The notes: a model not told the origin generated them from the letters alone. A stretch of DNA of 64,000 nt from Candidatus Enterenecus merdae (GCA_018716385.1 DVJZ01000029.1:26377-90376); one strand, 5' to 3'; counted from the first letter of the stretch, positions 15,419 to 24,175 are shown. Translations and numbers: made by a program.

Positions 15419-16549
15419 TTACAGGTCAGTGGCCAGGGTGGGGAGCAGCCGGTAGCCCTCGCCAGTCAGCGCTTGCAGGGCGGCGGAGAGGGCGGCATGG
15501 CCCTGGCTGTCGCATACCGCCTCCACGTAGTTGGCCCGGCTGCCGCTGAGCCGGCCAAGCAGTTGGTAAGCGGTGGCGGGCGAATCCCACCGGACGGTGG
15601 CCGACCAGACCGCCCAGCCCTCCTGCTCCAGCTGGGCGCGCTGGGCCTGATCCAGCCCGTCTGCCCGGACCAAGTAGGCCGGGCAGCGGGCGATATCGGC
15701 CAGCAGCTGGCTGCCCTGCTGGGCCTGCTGGAGGCATTGTGCCACAGTGTTCCCGGTCAGATCCAGGCCCACGCTGTGCCCCGCTCCCACCAGCTGCCGC
15801 ACCAGGCTGTCCTGCTGGGCAAGCTGCTCTGGGGTGAAGAGGAACAGGGCCGGTGTGCCCAGCTCGGACATCTGCTCCGCTATGGCCTGCGCCGTGTCTC
15901 CCCAGAGGAAGGCCAAGTAGACCGTGGAGCCTGAGTCGGGCGGCTCTGAGGGTTCCGGCTGGGGCTGGGAGGGGCTGGCAGAAGAGGGCTGGTTCTGCTG
16001 GCTGATGGCCTGCTGATAGCTGGCCAGGTTATCCCGCAGCAATCCGTCGGCGGCGTCCAGGAAATCCGCATCGCTGAGCACCACCGAGCTGTTGGTGAGG
16101 CGCACCAGCGTACCGTAGGGGGTCCAGTTGGTGGTGTAGCGGGTCAAGCCAAAGTAGCTGCACACCCAGGCCAAGGGCAGGAAGACCATGGCGTTGCGCA
16201 TCACCGCCCGGGCGTTCACCGGGTTACCCTGGGCGTCGTAGGCGGTGTTGCTTTGCAGATCAAAGACGACGCTCCTGAAGCCATCGGAGACCAGGGTGGT
16301 CTGGCGGGAGGTGTTGTACTGGGCGCTGACGCCCAGATTGATTCCCGTATGCTGGATGGACAGCATGATATAGGGGACGTAGAGGGCCCCATTCACCGAC
16401 ATGGGCATATTCTCCGGCGTCATCTCCACAAACCGCTCGTTTACGGCCATGAAGTACACATTGGAGGCTGCTCTGGAGCCGGCCACGGCGATGGCCAGCA
16501 GCAGCGCCATGCCCAGCAGCGCTGTGCCGACCCGGCGCAGGATGCCCAT
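15419..16549 (-). CDS. Secreted protein: copper-amine-oxidase-like stalk domain plus divergent polysaccharide deacetylase-like domain
   Basis: The 376-residue protein begins with a signal peptide (RRVGTALLGMALLLAIAVAGSRA). Next comes a region like the Cu-amine-oxidase N-terminal stalk repeat (SVNGALYVPYIMLSIQHTGINLGVSAQYN, VFLPLAWVCSYFGL), which in Firmicutes is an envelope-associated module, not an oxidase. A Ser/Pro/Gln-rich linker (about 190-215) leads to a C-terminal half with the layout of polysaccharide deacetylases (STVYLAFLWGDTAQAIAEQM, LVGAGHSVGLDLTG). The usual metal-binding Asp and H-x-x-x-H motifs are not obvious, so it may be catalytically inactive. It probably acts at the cell surface. 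Confidence 0.7.
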   Translation of the reverse strand: MGILRRVGTALLGMALLLAIAVAGSRAASNVYFMAVNERFVEMTPENMPMSVNGALYVPYIMLSIQHTGINLGVSAQYNTSRQTTLVSDGFRSVVFDLQSNTAYDAQGNPVNARAVMRNAMVFLPLAWVCSYFGLTRYTTNWTPYGTLVRLTNSSVVLSDADFLDAADGLLRDNLASYQQAISQQNQPSSASPSQPQPEPSEPPDSGSTVYLAFLWGDTAQAIAEQMSELGTPALFLFTPEQLAQQDSLVRQLVGAGHSVGLDLTGNTVAQCLQQAQQGSQLLADIARCPAYLVRADGLDQAQRAQLEQEGWAVWSATVRWDSPATAYQLLGRLSGSRANYVEAVCDSQGHAALSAALQALTGEGYRLLPTLATDL

Positions 16550-16644
16550 CCCGGTCCCTCCCTTTCCAGCAGATGTTTAGATAAGGGAATCATAGCACAT
16601 ACCGGGGCCTGGGCGCAAGGGGCAGCCGCACAGGAACAGACAAA

Positions 16645-16665
16645 TGCCCCGGCAAAGCCGGGGCA
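16645..16665 (-). terminator. Terminator after the Spo0A-domain gene
   Basis: A GCCCCGGC/GCCGGGGC stem with a 3-base loop, followed on the minus strand by ATTTGTC. It separates the Spo0A-domain gene from the secreted-protein gene. Confidence 0.6.
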
Positions 16666-16673
16666 AAAGGAGC

Positions 16674-16997
16674 CTATGGCCTGCCGTCACAGTAGGCGGC
16701 CAATCCAGCCATAAACTGCTGGATCGAGGGCAGCGCGGAGGTGGCGCACATGGCGCGCACCTCCGGGGCGCTGTGCCGGTAGCATACCTGCACGGCAGTG
16801 CGGATGGCCTGATCCACATTGCCGATGTCAATCCGGCACAGGCGGGCCACCTCCGGATAGATCAGTTTGCTGGGCATCTCCAGCGCGGTCGGATCCGCGT
16901 GGACCAAGAGCGCTGCGTACACCAGGCAGCGATAGCCCTGGTAGCAGCCAGTCAGCCCAAAACTGCGCAGCTTACTTTCAACTTCCGAATGGATCAT
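16674..16997 (-). CDS. Orphan Spo0A C-terminal-type DNA-binding protein (no receiver domain)
   Basis: A 107-residue protein whose body (residues 10-85) follows the Spo0A effector domain: GLTGCYQGYRCLVYAALLVHADPTALEMPSKLIYPEVARLCRIDIGNVDQAIRTAVQVCYR. This corresponds to the helices holding the recognition helix of Spo0A (G-x-x-Y-x-x-x-A, the LYP-x-IA region, V-x-R-x-I-R-x-x-I-x-x-x-W). There is no phosphoacceptor receiver domain, and nothing precedes it in frame. The start has AAAGAGGGAAC upstream. It lies 57 bp downstream of the PfoR-like gene on the same strand and is probably co-transcribed. It might compete for 0A boxes or act as a constitutive regulator. That function is inferred. Confidence 0.78.
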   Translation of the reverse strand: MIHSEVESKLRSFGLTGCYQGYRCLVYAALLVHADPTALEMPSKLIYPEVARLCRIDIGNVDQAIRTAVQVCYRHSAPEVRAMCATSALPSIQQFMAGLAAYCDGRP

Positions 16998-17054
16998 GGC
17001 CGTTCCCTCTTTCCGCTTCCCGCAAGATCTGGTCAGCGCCCCGCACCGGCTCAG

Positions 17055-18143
17055 TCAGTCCAGGGCCAGGTCGCCGGGGCGGATCCAGCCCAGGCGGCGG
17101 AATAGCAGCCCAAAGGCCCAGCTGAGCACCCCGGGGAGCAGGAAGCACAGCAGGGCCATGGCAACCCAGTCCATGGCGGTGATAGCCTGCTTCACCCCTG
17201 CGGCCACATCGGCCACCCAGCCGGCGTATACCCCGATGGGGCCCACCAGGCCGCAGGTGCCCATCCCAGCGGCCACGCCGCCAGCGGGATCATTCATCTG
17301 GAAGTGGAACACGCAGGTGGCCAAGGGGCCGGTGATGGCCGAGGTGAGGATGGCAGGCAGCCAGATGCGGGGGTTCTTGACGATGTTGCCCATCTGGAGC
17401 ATAGAGGTGCCCAGTCCTTGGCTGACCAGGCCGCCCCAGCGGTTCTCCCGGAAGGACAGTACCGCAAAGCCCACCATGTTGGCGCAGCACCCGGCCACCG
17501 CCGCGCCGCCGGCCAGCCCCGTCAGCCCGAAGGCGGCACAGATGGCGGCCGAGGAGATGGGCAGGGTCAGGGCCACGCCGATGACCACAGAGACCACCAC
17601 CCCCATGAGGAAGGGCTGCAGATCGGTGGCCAGCATGACAAAGCCGCCCACCGCCGTGGCGGCGGTGCCGATGGCGGGGGCCAGCAGGGCGGATAGGCCC
17701 ACCCCCACCAGGATGGTGACCAGGGGGGTGACCAGGATGTCCACCTTGGTCAGCTTGCTCACGGCCTTACCTGCCTCTGCGGCCAGGATGGCGATGAACA
17801 GCACCGCCAGCGGGCCGCCTGCCCCCGCCCCGCCGTCCAGGGTGGTGGAGCCCAGGGCATTGGCGGCATAGCCCGCCGTGGCCAGGGAGAACAGGGCCAG
17901 CGGCGGGGCCTTCAGCGCCCAGCCGATGGCGATGGCCATGGCCGGGCCGCTCATAGCTGAGGCGTACTCCCCCACCCGCACCAGGAAGTCCAGGCCGAGC
18001 TGGGTGCCCAGCGTGTCCAGAATGGTGCCGATGAGCAGGGAACAAAACAAGCCCTGGGCCATGGCGCCCAGGGCGTCGATCCCATATCTGCGCAGGGAGA
18101 TCTCAATCCCCTGCCGCTTGAGGAACTGAGAGGTTTTTCCCAC
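17055..18143 (-). CDS. PfoR-like membrane protein, PTS EIIC_2 family
   Basis: A multi-spanning integral membrane protein of about 362 residues with roughly ten hydrophobic segments rich in Gly/Ala. Signature stretches are GIDALGAMAQGLFCSLLIGTILDTLG, YASAMSGPAMAIAIGWALKAPPLALFS, DILVTPLVTILVGVG and AAICAAFGLTGLAGGAAVAGCCANMVGFA. This is the EIIC-like family of Clostridium perfringens PfoR, often annotated as a sugar PTS permease or toxin regulator, although IIA/IIB partners are missing here. The GTG at 18143 has AGGAGG 7 bp upstream and is preferred over the track's ATG at 18194. Substrate unknown. It has its own promoter and is followed by the Spo0A-domain gene. Confidence 0.8.
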   Translation of the reverse strand: MGKTSQFLKRQGIEISLRRYGIDALGAMAQGLFCSLLIGTILDTLGTQLGLDFLVRVGEYASAMSGPAMAIAIGWALKAPPLALFSLATAGYAANALGSTTLDGGAGAGGPLAVLFIAILAAEAGKAVSKLTKVDILVTPLVTILVGVGLSALLAPAIGTAATAVGGFVMLATDLQPFLMGVVVSVVIGVALTLPISSAAICAAFGLTGLAGGAAVAGCCANMVGFAVLSFRENRWGGLVSQGLGTSMLQMGNIVKNPRIWLPAILTSAITGPLATCVFHFQMNDPAGGVAAGMGTCGLVGPIGVYAGWVADVAAGVKQAITAMDWVAMALLCFLLPGVLSWAFGLLFRRLGWIRPGDLALD

Positions 18144-18209
18144 AGCCCGCGCCTCCTGCCCTGTGAAAATCCTCAGGCGGCCGTCAGCCGCCAAACGTCT
18201 TTGCAGATT

Positions 18210-18238
18210 ATGATAGCGGCCAGGGGGAGGGTTGTCAA
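18210..18238 (-). promoter_or_regulatory. Promoter of the pfoR-like gene
   Basis: On the minus strand TTGACA and TATCAT are separated by 17 bp, about 65 bp upstream of the GTG start. The 18239-18342 stretch is AT-rich and otherwise shows nothing recognisable. Confidence 0.75.
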
Positions 18239-18342
18239 CTATTTTTTTGCCAACTTCGCCAATCAGGGCAGGAAGAAACCCGGCCTATGCAATCCAAATG
18301 GTTATATTTCTTAAAGAAATAACAAAATGGAGCCTATCTGCC

Positions 18343-19317
18343 TCATAGCTGAATGATAGAACCGGAGGACAGGGTGTGGTGCGTCCCGTCTGGGCAGGTC
18401 ACCTCCAGGGCGAAGCGGTCGGTGACGGCCAGGGCGGTGCCGGAGCGGGCCTCCCCATCAGCCTGGAAGGCCACCGGGCGGCCCAGGGTGAGGCAGTGGG
18501 TGCGGTAGCGGGCCAGGTAGTCCTCCTGCCGCTGTGGGAAGGACTGGATCATCTCTTCCAGGGCGGCCAGGATGCAGGCGGCCAGATGGTGCCGCTCGGG
18601 AAAGAATCCCTCCAGAGCCAGGGAGGTGGCCACGCCTTCCAACCCCTGGGCCTGGAAGTCCCGGGCGGTCTGGGTGAGGTTGACCCCCGCCCCCAGCACC
18701 ACGTAGTCTGGCTCCCCGCTCTCCCCCAGCAGGGCCAGCTCGGTGAGGATACCGCACAGCTTGCCCCGGCCCAGATAGAGGTCGTTGAGCCACTTGATGC
18801 CGGCGCTGGCGCCGCAGGCGGTCTGGATGCCCTCCCGCAGGGCGACGGCGGCCCACCCGGTGAGGGTGAGCAGCTGCTCCAGGCCGGCCTTGGGCCGCAG
18901 CAGCACAGACAGATACAGGCCCTGCCCTTTGGGGGAGCAGAAGGCCCGGCCCCGGGTGCCCCGCCCGGCGGTCTGCTCCTCGGCCAGCAGTACGCTCCCC
19001 TCTGGGGCGCCAGCTGCGGCCAGCGCTTTGAGCCGGGTATTGGTGGAGTCCACGCTGGCCAAGGCCTGGATTTGCCCGGAGAACAGGCTGCCGGAGGGCA
19101 GCAGACCCTCCAGATAGGGGCCGGACAGGGCGGGAGGGGGGCCGGACAGGCGGTAGCCTAGCCGGGGGGAGGACTGGATGGGCCAGCCCTGCTGGCGCAG
19201 CAGGGTGATCTGCTTCCACACCGCAGCCCGGGTGACGCCCAGGGTACGGCTCATCTCCTGGCCGGACAGCCATTGGCTGCGGCCGGCCAGCAGGGAGACG
19301 ACGGCGTTGGGATCCAT
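18343..19317 (-). CDS. birA: Bifunctional biotin-[acetyl-CoA-carboxylase] ligase / biotin repressor BirA
   Basis: Attaches biotin to carboxylase biotin domains via biotinyl-AMP; the HTH version also represses biotin genes. Residues 1-65 are a winged helix (LLAGRSQWLSGQEMSRTLGVTRAAVWKQITLLRQQGWPIQSSPRLGYRL). The catalytic domain has VDSTNTRLK, LLAEEQTAGRGTRGRAF (biotin/adenylate loop) and SVLLRP, then a C-terminal SH3-like domain. The usual KWPND motif reads KWLND here, a Pro-to-Leu change next to conserved residues. Last gene of an apparent response regulator - kinase - htrA - birA run. Confidence 0.94.
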   Translation of the reverse strand: MDPNAVVSLLAGRSQWLSGQEMSRTLGVTRAAVWKQITLLRQQGWPIQSSPRLGYRLSGPPPALSGPYLEGLLPSGSLFSGQIQALASVDSTNTRLKALAAAGAPEGSVLLAEEQTAGRGTRGRAFCSPKGQGLYLSVLLRPKAGLEQLLTLTGWAAVALREGIQTACGASAGIKWLNDLYLGRGKLCGILTELALLGESGEPDYVVLGAGVNLTQTARDFQAQGLEGVATSLALEGFFPERHHLAACILAALEEMIQSFPQRQEDYLARYRTHCLTLGRPVAFQADGEARSGTALAVTDRFALEVTCPDGTHHTLSSGSIIQL

Positions 19318-19369
19318 GCTTGCGCTCCTCTCCTGGGGATGGGGACAGGCCGCCGGCCGGCCCAGGGCG

Positions 19370-20611
19370 TCAGGACTGGGCGGCCAGGCTGTCGTAAAGG
19401 GTGATGGACAGGGTGAGGGGCTGCCCCTCCCGCAGGACGGTGAGCTCCACCGTGCCGCCCACGCCGGCGGCGTATAACCCCCGGGTGAGCTGATAGAAGC
19501 TGTCGATGGCCTGGCCGTTGAGGGCGGTGATCTCGTCCCCCGCTTGCAGCACCCCCTGAGCCGGGGAACCAGGGGTGATCTCAGCTACCACCACCCGCTG
19601 GCGGCTGTCCTGGGTGTAGATGTTGCAGGTGACGCCCAGAGCGGGTCGGCAGGTCCGCCCGGTCTGGACGATGGAGTTGAGGAAGGGTAGGCTGTCCGTG
19701 ATGGGGATGGCCAGCCCGATGCCCTCGGTGACCACATCGTCGTTGACGCCGGTGATTTTGGCCGAGGTGATGCCCACCACCTGGCCGTAGACGTCTACCA
19801 GCGCCCCGCCGGAGTTGCCGGAGTTCAGGGCGGCGGAGGTCTGGATCAGGGTCATGTCCCGGCTGTCCACCTCCACCTCCCGGGCCAGGGAGGAGACGAT
19901 GCCGTCGGTCATGGTGCCATAGAGGTAGCCCATGGGGTTGCCGATGGCATAGACCTGGTCACCCACCTGAAGCAGGTCGGAGTCTGCCAGCCGGGCGGGG
20001 GTGAGTCCCTGGGCGTCCACCTTCAGTACGGCCAGGTCCAGATCCTCATCATAGCCGATGAGCAGCGCCCCGTCGTACACATGCTGGTTGGACAGCAGCA
20101 TCACCTCGATGGCAGAACTGCCCTCGATGACGTGGTAGTTGGTGACCAGATAGCCGTTTTCGGTGAGGACCACCCCGGAGCCCACACTGTAAGAGGAGCC
20201 GTGGTCGGCTTGGACGCACACCACGGAGGGGAGCACTTGCTGGTAGATCTCCTGGGGGGTGAGCACCTGCTGGGAAGGGGTGTCCAGCTCGATCTGCACG
20301 GAGGGATCCGGCTCCCCCCAGGGCAGGGTCTTCTGGTCAGCCCAGTCCTCTGATTGGCTCTGGGGGAGCAGGCGGCTGGGCAGGACGGGGGGCTGGGCAG
20401 TCTGGGGGATGAGCCGCTCGGCCAGGACAAGCCCCCCCCAGAAAGCGCCCCACACCAGCAGGGCCAGGCCGGCCAGACAGCCGAGGGTGATCAGCATTCC
20501 CCGGAATACCCGCCCGCCCCGGTGGCGAGGCCGACGGGGCGGGGACAGGGACACGGACAGGGGGGTGGAGCCGGCCCGGTCGGGCCAGCGGTGGGAGAGA
20601 TGGTTGCGCAT
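19370..20611 (-). CDS. Membrane-anchored HtrA/DegP-family serine protease with PDZ domain
   Basis: Envelope quality-control protease. A basic cytoplasmic tail (about 38 residues) is followed by one membrane helix (GMLITLGCLAGLALLVWGAFWGGLVLA) and a trypsin-like domain. The catalytic triad is visible as His in LVTNYHVIEG, Asp in DEDLDLAVLKV and Ser in SAALNSGNSGGALV. One C-terminal PDZ domain covers residues about 310-405 (GSPAQGVLQAGDEITALNGQAIDS). The ATG at 20611 is preferred over the adjacent GTG because AGGAGG then sits 6 bp away. It lies 54 bp downstream of the sensor kinase gene, suggesting control by that two-component system. Confidence 0.93.
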   Translation of the reverse strand: MRNHLSHRWPDRAGSTPLSVSLSPPRRPRHRGGRVFRGMLITLGCLAGLALLVWGAFWGGLVLAERLIPQTAQPPVLPSRLLPQSQSEDWADQKTLPWGEPDPSVQIELDTPSQQVLTPQEIYQQVLPSVVCVQADHGSSYSVGSGVVLTENGYLVTNYHVIEGSSAIEVMLLSNQHVYDGALLIGYDEDLDLAVLKVDAQGLTPARLADSDLLQVGDQVYAIGNPMGYLYGTMTDGIVSSLAREVEVDSRDMTLIQTSAALNSGNSGGALVDVYGQVVGITSAKITGVNDDVVTEGIGLAIPITDSLPFLNSIVQTGRTCRPALGVTCNIYTQDSRQRVVVAEITPGSPAQGVLQAGDEITALNGQAIDSFYQLTRGLYAAGVGGTVELTVLREGQPLTLSITLYDSLAAQS

Positions 20612-20665
20612 CACATACCTCCTGCATGGAGTGGGGTCAGGACCGGCCTGCCGGGCTGAGGGCCG

Positions 20666-22084
20666 TCAGGCCAGGGTGAGGGTGAAGGTGAACACGGTCC
20701 TGCCGTCCTGGCTGACGCAGGTGATGTCCTCCTTGTGGCTGTTGAGGATGGTCTTGACGATATACAGCCCCAGGCCCACACCGTCCCGGTCGGCGCTGCG
20801 GGAGTGGTCGGTCTTGTGGAAGCGGTCAAAGATCAGGGGCAGTTCCTCTGGGGAGATGGTCTGCCCTTCGTTGCCGATGGTGATCTGGGCCTTGGCCCCT
20901 TTGGCGGTGACCGAGATGGTCAGCGGACCCCCTTCCGGGGAGAACTTGATGGCGTTGTCCAGCAGGTTGTAGCACACCTGGGTGATGGCGTCCTGATCTC
21001 CCCAGACCTGCACGGGATCGTCGGGCAGCTGGGTGTCCACATTCAAGTTCTTTCCGCTGATCTTGTTCTCCAGGCTGACCAGCACCCGCAGCAGTGTCTC
21101 GCTGATGTCAAACTGCTGCTGGGCGGCCCGTTCGTCAGACTGCAGCCGGGACAGGTCCAGCATGGAGCGCACCAGCCGGGACAGCCGCCTGGTCTCCGAG
21201 GAGATGACTTGCAAATACTGCCGCTCCTTCTCCTGGGGGATGGTGCCGTCCAGGATGCCGTCGGCAAATCCGGCAATGGTGGTCATGGGGGTTTTCAGCT
21301 CGTGGGAGACGTTGGCGATGAACTCCGCCCGGCGCTGCTCGCTCTTGGCCAGGGAGTCGGCCATGGAGTTGAAGGCCTCGGCCAGCTCCCCCACCTCGTC
21401 CCGGCGGCGGCCCACATCCACCCGCACGTTCAGCTCCCCGTGGCCAAACTGCCGGGCGGCGGCGGCGATCTCCTTCATGGGCTTGGACTGGCGCATACTG
21501 GTCACCGAGCTGATGATGGCTGCGATGAGGATGACCGCCGCGGCGGTGACCAGGAAGATGGAGGACAGATCCTCCCACATGCTGCTGATCTCAGACGCCT
21601 CGCAGGACACCAGGATCATGCCCTGCAAGTTGTCCACATACTGGATGGGCAGGCCCACCAGGTACCGGGGCCGCTCGTACAGCCCGCCCAAGGTGGTGGA
21701 GCCTACAAAGGAGCTGTCGGTGATGGCCGACACGACCTGCTCAGGCAGGGCCTTCCACTCCAGCGCAGTCAGTTCATTTCTGCCGTCGGTGGCGTACACC
21801 ACCACACCCTCCACACTGCCCAGCATGATGTGGGAGTCGGTGACCAGGGCCAGGTAGCGCAGCTGGTTTTGGAAGTCGGAATTCTGCCAGGAGGAGCCGG
21901 TGTTGAGCAGGAAGTAGTTGGAGGCATAGCTGGCGATGATGCCGGCGTTGCGGCTCATGGAGTCCTGTTTATCCCGGATGGTGTACTGATAGCTCAGGGT
22001 GGCGAAGGAGGCGCCCAGCATCAGGAAGGACAGCAGGATCATGCCGGCCATGGTGGCAAACTGCCGGCCGTACATGCTCTTCAC
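20666..22084 (-). CDS. HAMP-containing sensor histidine kinase
   Basis: The 472-residue protein has TM1 (about 10-32), an extracytoplasmic sensor of about 140 residues, and TM2 (about 173-195). A HAMP linker follows (SKPMKEIAAAARQFGHGELNVRVDV), then HisKA with the phosphoacceptor in FIANVSHELKTPMTTIAGFADGIL. The HATPase_c domain shows the N box (YNLLDNAIKFSPEGG), the G1 box (DRDGVGLGLYIVKTI) and the F region. The GTG start overlaps the response regulator stop by 4 bp, so the pair is translationally coupled. The ligand is unknown. Its link to an htrA gene directly downstream suggests envelope stress, by analogy with CssS-type systems. Confidence 0.94.
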   Translation of the reverse strand: MKSMYGRQFATMAGMILLSFLMLGASFATLSYQYTIRDKQDSMSRNAGIIASYASNYFLLNTGSSWQNSDFQNQLRYLALVTDSHIMLGSVEGVVVYATDGRNELTALEWKALPEQVVSAITDSSFVGSTTLGGLYERPRYLVGLPIQYVDNLQGMILVSCEASEISSMWEDLSSIFLVTAAAVILIAAIISSVTSMRQSKPMKEIAAAARQFGHGELNVRVDVGRRRDEVGELAEAFNSMADSLAKSEQRRAEFIANVSHELKTPMTTIAGFADGILDGTIPQEKERQYLQVISSETRRLSRLVRSMLDLSRLQSDERAAQQQFDISETLLRVLVSLENKISGKNLNVDTQLPDDPVQVWGDQDAITQVCYNLLDNAIKFSPEGGPLTISVTAKGAKAQITIGNEGQTISPEELPLIFDRFHKTDHSRSADRDGVGLGLYIVKTILNSHKEDITCVSQDGRTVFTFTLTLA

Positions 22085-22770
22085 GGGGCGTTCACCTCAA
22101 ACTTATAGCCAACACCCCACACCGTCTTGAGCGACCACTGGGGGGATACGCCCTCCAGCTTTTCCCGCAGGCGCTTGATGTGTACGTCCACCGTGCGGCT
22201 GTCCCCGAAGTAGTCAAAGCCCCACACCTCGTCCAGCAGCTGGTTGCGGGTGAACACCCGGTTGGGGGAGGAGGCCAGGTGGAACAGCAGCTCCAGCTCT
22301 TTGGGCGGGGTGTCCACCCGTTTGCCGTCCACCAGCAGCTCGTAGGAGTCCAGGTTGATGACCAGCTTGTCGAAGCTGAGCTTGCGCTCGGCCCCCTGCT
22401 CCTCGCCGCCAAAGCGGCGCAGCACCGCATGGATGCGGGCCAGCACCTCCTTCATCTCAAAGGGCTTGGTGATATAGTCGTCCGCCCCCATCTCCAGGCC
22501 GGATACCTTATCCTCCAGCTCCCCCTTGGCGGTGAGCATGATGATGGGCACTTTAGAGTTCTCCCGGATCTTCTTACAAACCGCCCAGCCGTCCATCCCG
22601 GGCAGCATGATGTCCAGCAGCACCAGGTCGGGCTGGAACTGGTGGAACAGCTCCAGCCCGGCCAGCCCGTCCTCGGCCAGCTGGCATTCCATTTGTTCCT
22701 TCTCCAAATAGATGCGCAGCAGATCGGCAATATTCTTATCGTCCTCAACGACCAAAACTTTGGTGGACAT
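22081..22770 (-). CDS. OmpR/PhoB-family response regulator
   Basis: A receiver domain (VLVVEDDKNIADLLRIYLEKE, phosphoacceptor Asp in DLVLLDIMLPGMDGW, TAKGE, DDYITKPFEMKEVLARI) is followed by a winged-helix DNA-binding domain (ELELLFHLASSPNRVFTRNQLLDEVWGFDYFGDSRTVDVHIKRLREKLE). The ATG at 22770 (MSTKVLVVEDD) is chosen over the track start 7 codons upstream because AAAGGGG lies at suitable spacing. First gene of the kinase - htrA - birA run. Confidence 0.95.
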   Translation of the reverse strand: MSTKVLVVEDDKNIADLLRIYLEKEQMECQLAEDGLAGLELFHQFQPDLVLLDIMLPGMDGWAVCKKIRENSKVPIIMLTAKGELEDKVSGLEMGADDYITKPFEMKEVLARIHAVLRRFGGEEQGAERKLSFDKLVINLDSYELLVDGKRVDTPPKELELLFHLASSPNRVFTRNQLLDEVWGFDYFGDSRTVDVHIKRLREKLEGVSPQWSLKTVWGVGYKFEVNAP

Positions 22771-22826
22771 AGGCGCGCCCCTTTCGCACACGGCATGGGA
22801 ATCGAATTGTATCGTATCATGATAAG

Positions 22827-22832
22827 ATTATA
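22827..22832 (-). promoter_or_regulatory. -10 element (TATAAT) upstream of the response regulator
   Basis: A perfect TATAAT lies about 57 bp upstream of the start without a recognisable -35 at 16-18 bp. That is compatible with an activator-dependent, perhaps autoregulated, promoter. Confidence 0.45.
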
Positions 22833-22887
22833 CCGCAATCTGCGAGATGTGTATAGACAAAGTGTGAATTGTGCTTTCTGGGTGGCG

Positions 22888-24057
22888 TCATGGCACATGG
22901 CTGTGGTCCACCTGGATGACCGTGTGGCAGCGGGGCTCCAGGGCGCGGATCTGGGCGGTGAGGCGGGCTTTGATCTGCTCGTCAGACAGTTCCAGGTCAT
23001 AGGGGGCTACCACGTCGAAGATCAGGTTGGTGTGCAGTGGGCCCGTAGTGATGCGAAAGTCGTGGATGGTGAGGGCGGGATGGAGCTGGGCGGCCAGCTG
23101 GGCGGTGAGCTGGCGCAGCCGGTCCACCTCCGGGTTGCCGATCTGAATGGGATCGATGTGGATGACCGCCTCAATGCGGAACTTCCGGTTGAGCTCCCGC
23201 TCGATGTGGTCGATGATATCGTGGATCTCCACCAGGTCGGCGTCGGCGGCCACCTCGGCGTGGACGCTCATCATCCGCCGGCCAGGGCCGTAGTCGTGGA
23301 TGATCAGATCGTGGATGCCCACCACCTGGCGGTGGCTGAGGATCACGTCCTGGATGGCCTGGACGGTTTCCGGCTCAGGGGCCTGGCCCAGCAGGGGATC
23401 TAGGGTAGCCTTGGCCGCCCCGAAACCGGACTTCAGGATGAACAGGGCCACCAGCAGGCCGATCCAGCCGTCCAACGGCAGCTGGGTGAGGTGGGAGACG
23501 GCCAGCCCCGCCAGCACCGCGGCGGTGGCCACCGCGTCGGAGCGGGAGTCCACGCAGGCGGCCCGCAGGGTCTGGGAGGCGATGCGCCGGCCCAGCGCCC
23601 CCTGGAACCAGCCCATCCCCAGCTTGACCAGGATGGACGCGGCCAGGACGCCCCCGGTGAGGGGGGTGAGCAGGGTGGGCTGGGGATGGAAGATCTTTTG
23701 CAGGGAGCTCTGGCCCAGCTCCACCCCCACCAGCAGGATGAGCAGGGAGACGATCAGCCCGGCCAGGTACTCTGCCCGGCCGTGGCCGAAGGGATGGTTG
23801 GCGTCGGCCTTCTGTCCGGCCAGCCGGAAGCCCACCAGGGTGACCACCGAGGAGGCCGCGTCAGACAGGTTGTTGAAGGCGTCGGCGGTGACCGAGATGG
23901 CTCCCGAGATCAGCCCCGCGGTCAGCTTGCCCGCGAAGAGCAGCAGGTTGAGCCCCAGGCCCACCGCTCCGGCCACCACGCCGTAGCGCCGGCGCACGTC
24001 GGGATCTTGCGTCTGGTCATAGTTGGGAATGAGCGCGCGCAGCAGGGCATTGAGCAT
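22888..24057 (-). CDS. Cation diffusion facilitator (CDF) family metal exporter
   Basis: A 389-residue membrane transporter that exports divalent metals (Zn, Fe, Mn) in exchange for protons. Six membrane segments lie in the first about 210 residues. Metal-site motifs are SVTADAFNNLSDAASSVVTL (TM2) and CVDSRSDAVATAAVL (TM5), with the loop motif HPFGHGRAEYLAG. The cytoplasmic C-terminal domain is longer than average (about 180 residues), with a second ferredoxin-like segment ending in His-rich VDHSHVP. Metal specificity cannot be settled by eye. The RBS is GGGAGG. It stands alone between a terminator and the two-component operon. Confidence 0.92.
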   Translation of the reverse strand: MLNALLRALIPNYDQTQDPDVRRRYGVVAGAVGLGLNLLLFAGKLTAGLISGAISVTADAFNNLSDAASSVVTLVGFRLAGQKADANHPFGHGRAEYLAGLIVSLLILLVGVELGQSSLQKIFHPQPTLLTPLTGGVLAASILVKLGMGWFQGALGRRIASQTLRAACVDSRSDAVATAAVLAGLAVSHLTQLPLDGWIGLLVALFILKSGFGAAKATLDPLLGQAPEPETVQAIQDVILSHRQVVGIHDLIIHDYGPGRRMMSVHAEVAADADLVEIHDIIDHIERELNRKFRIEAVIHIDPIQIGNPEVDRLRQLTAQLAAQLHPALTIHDFRITTGPLHTNLIFDVVAPYDLELSDEQIKARLTAQIRALEPRCHTVIQVDHSHVP

Positions 24058-24139
24058 GTGCGGAGACCTCCCGGGATGGAGTGGGCGCGGGGCATGGCGC
24101 CGATGGTACTAAGATATGCCGGTGCGGGGGAAGACAAAA

Positions 24140-24163
24140 CCGCCCCGGGTCGGGGACCGGGGC
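24140..24163 (-). terminator. Terminator of the mltG - U32 - acetyltransferase operon
   Basis: On the minus strand CGCCCCGG, an 8-base loop and CCGGGGCG are followed by GTTTTGTC, 13 bp after the GNAT stop codon. Confidence 0.75.
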
Positions 24164-24175
24164 GTTGGGGCGGGC

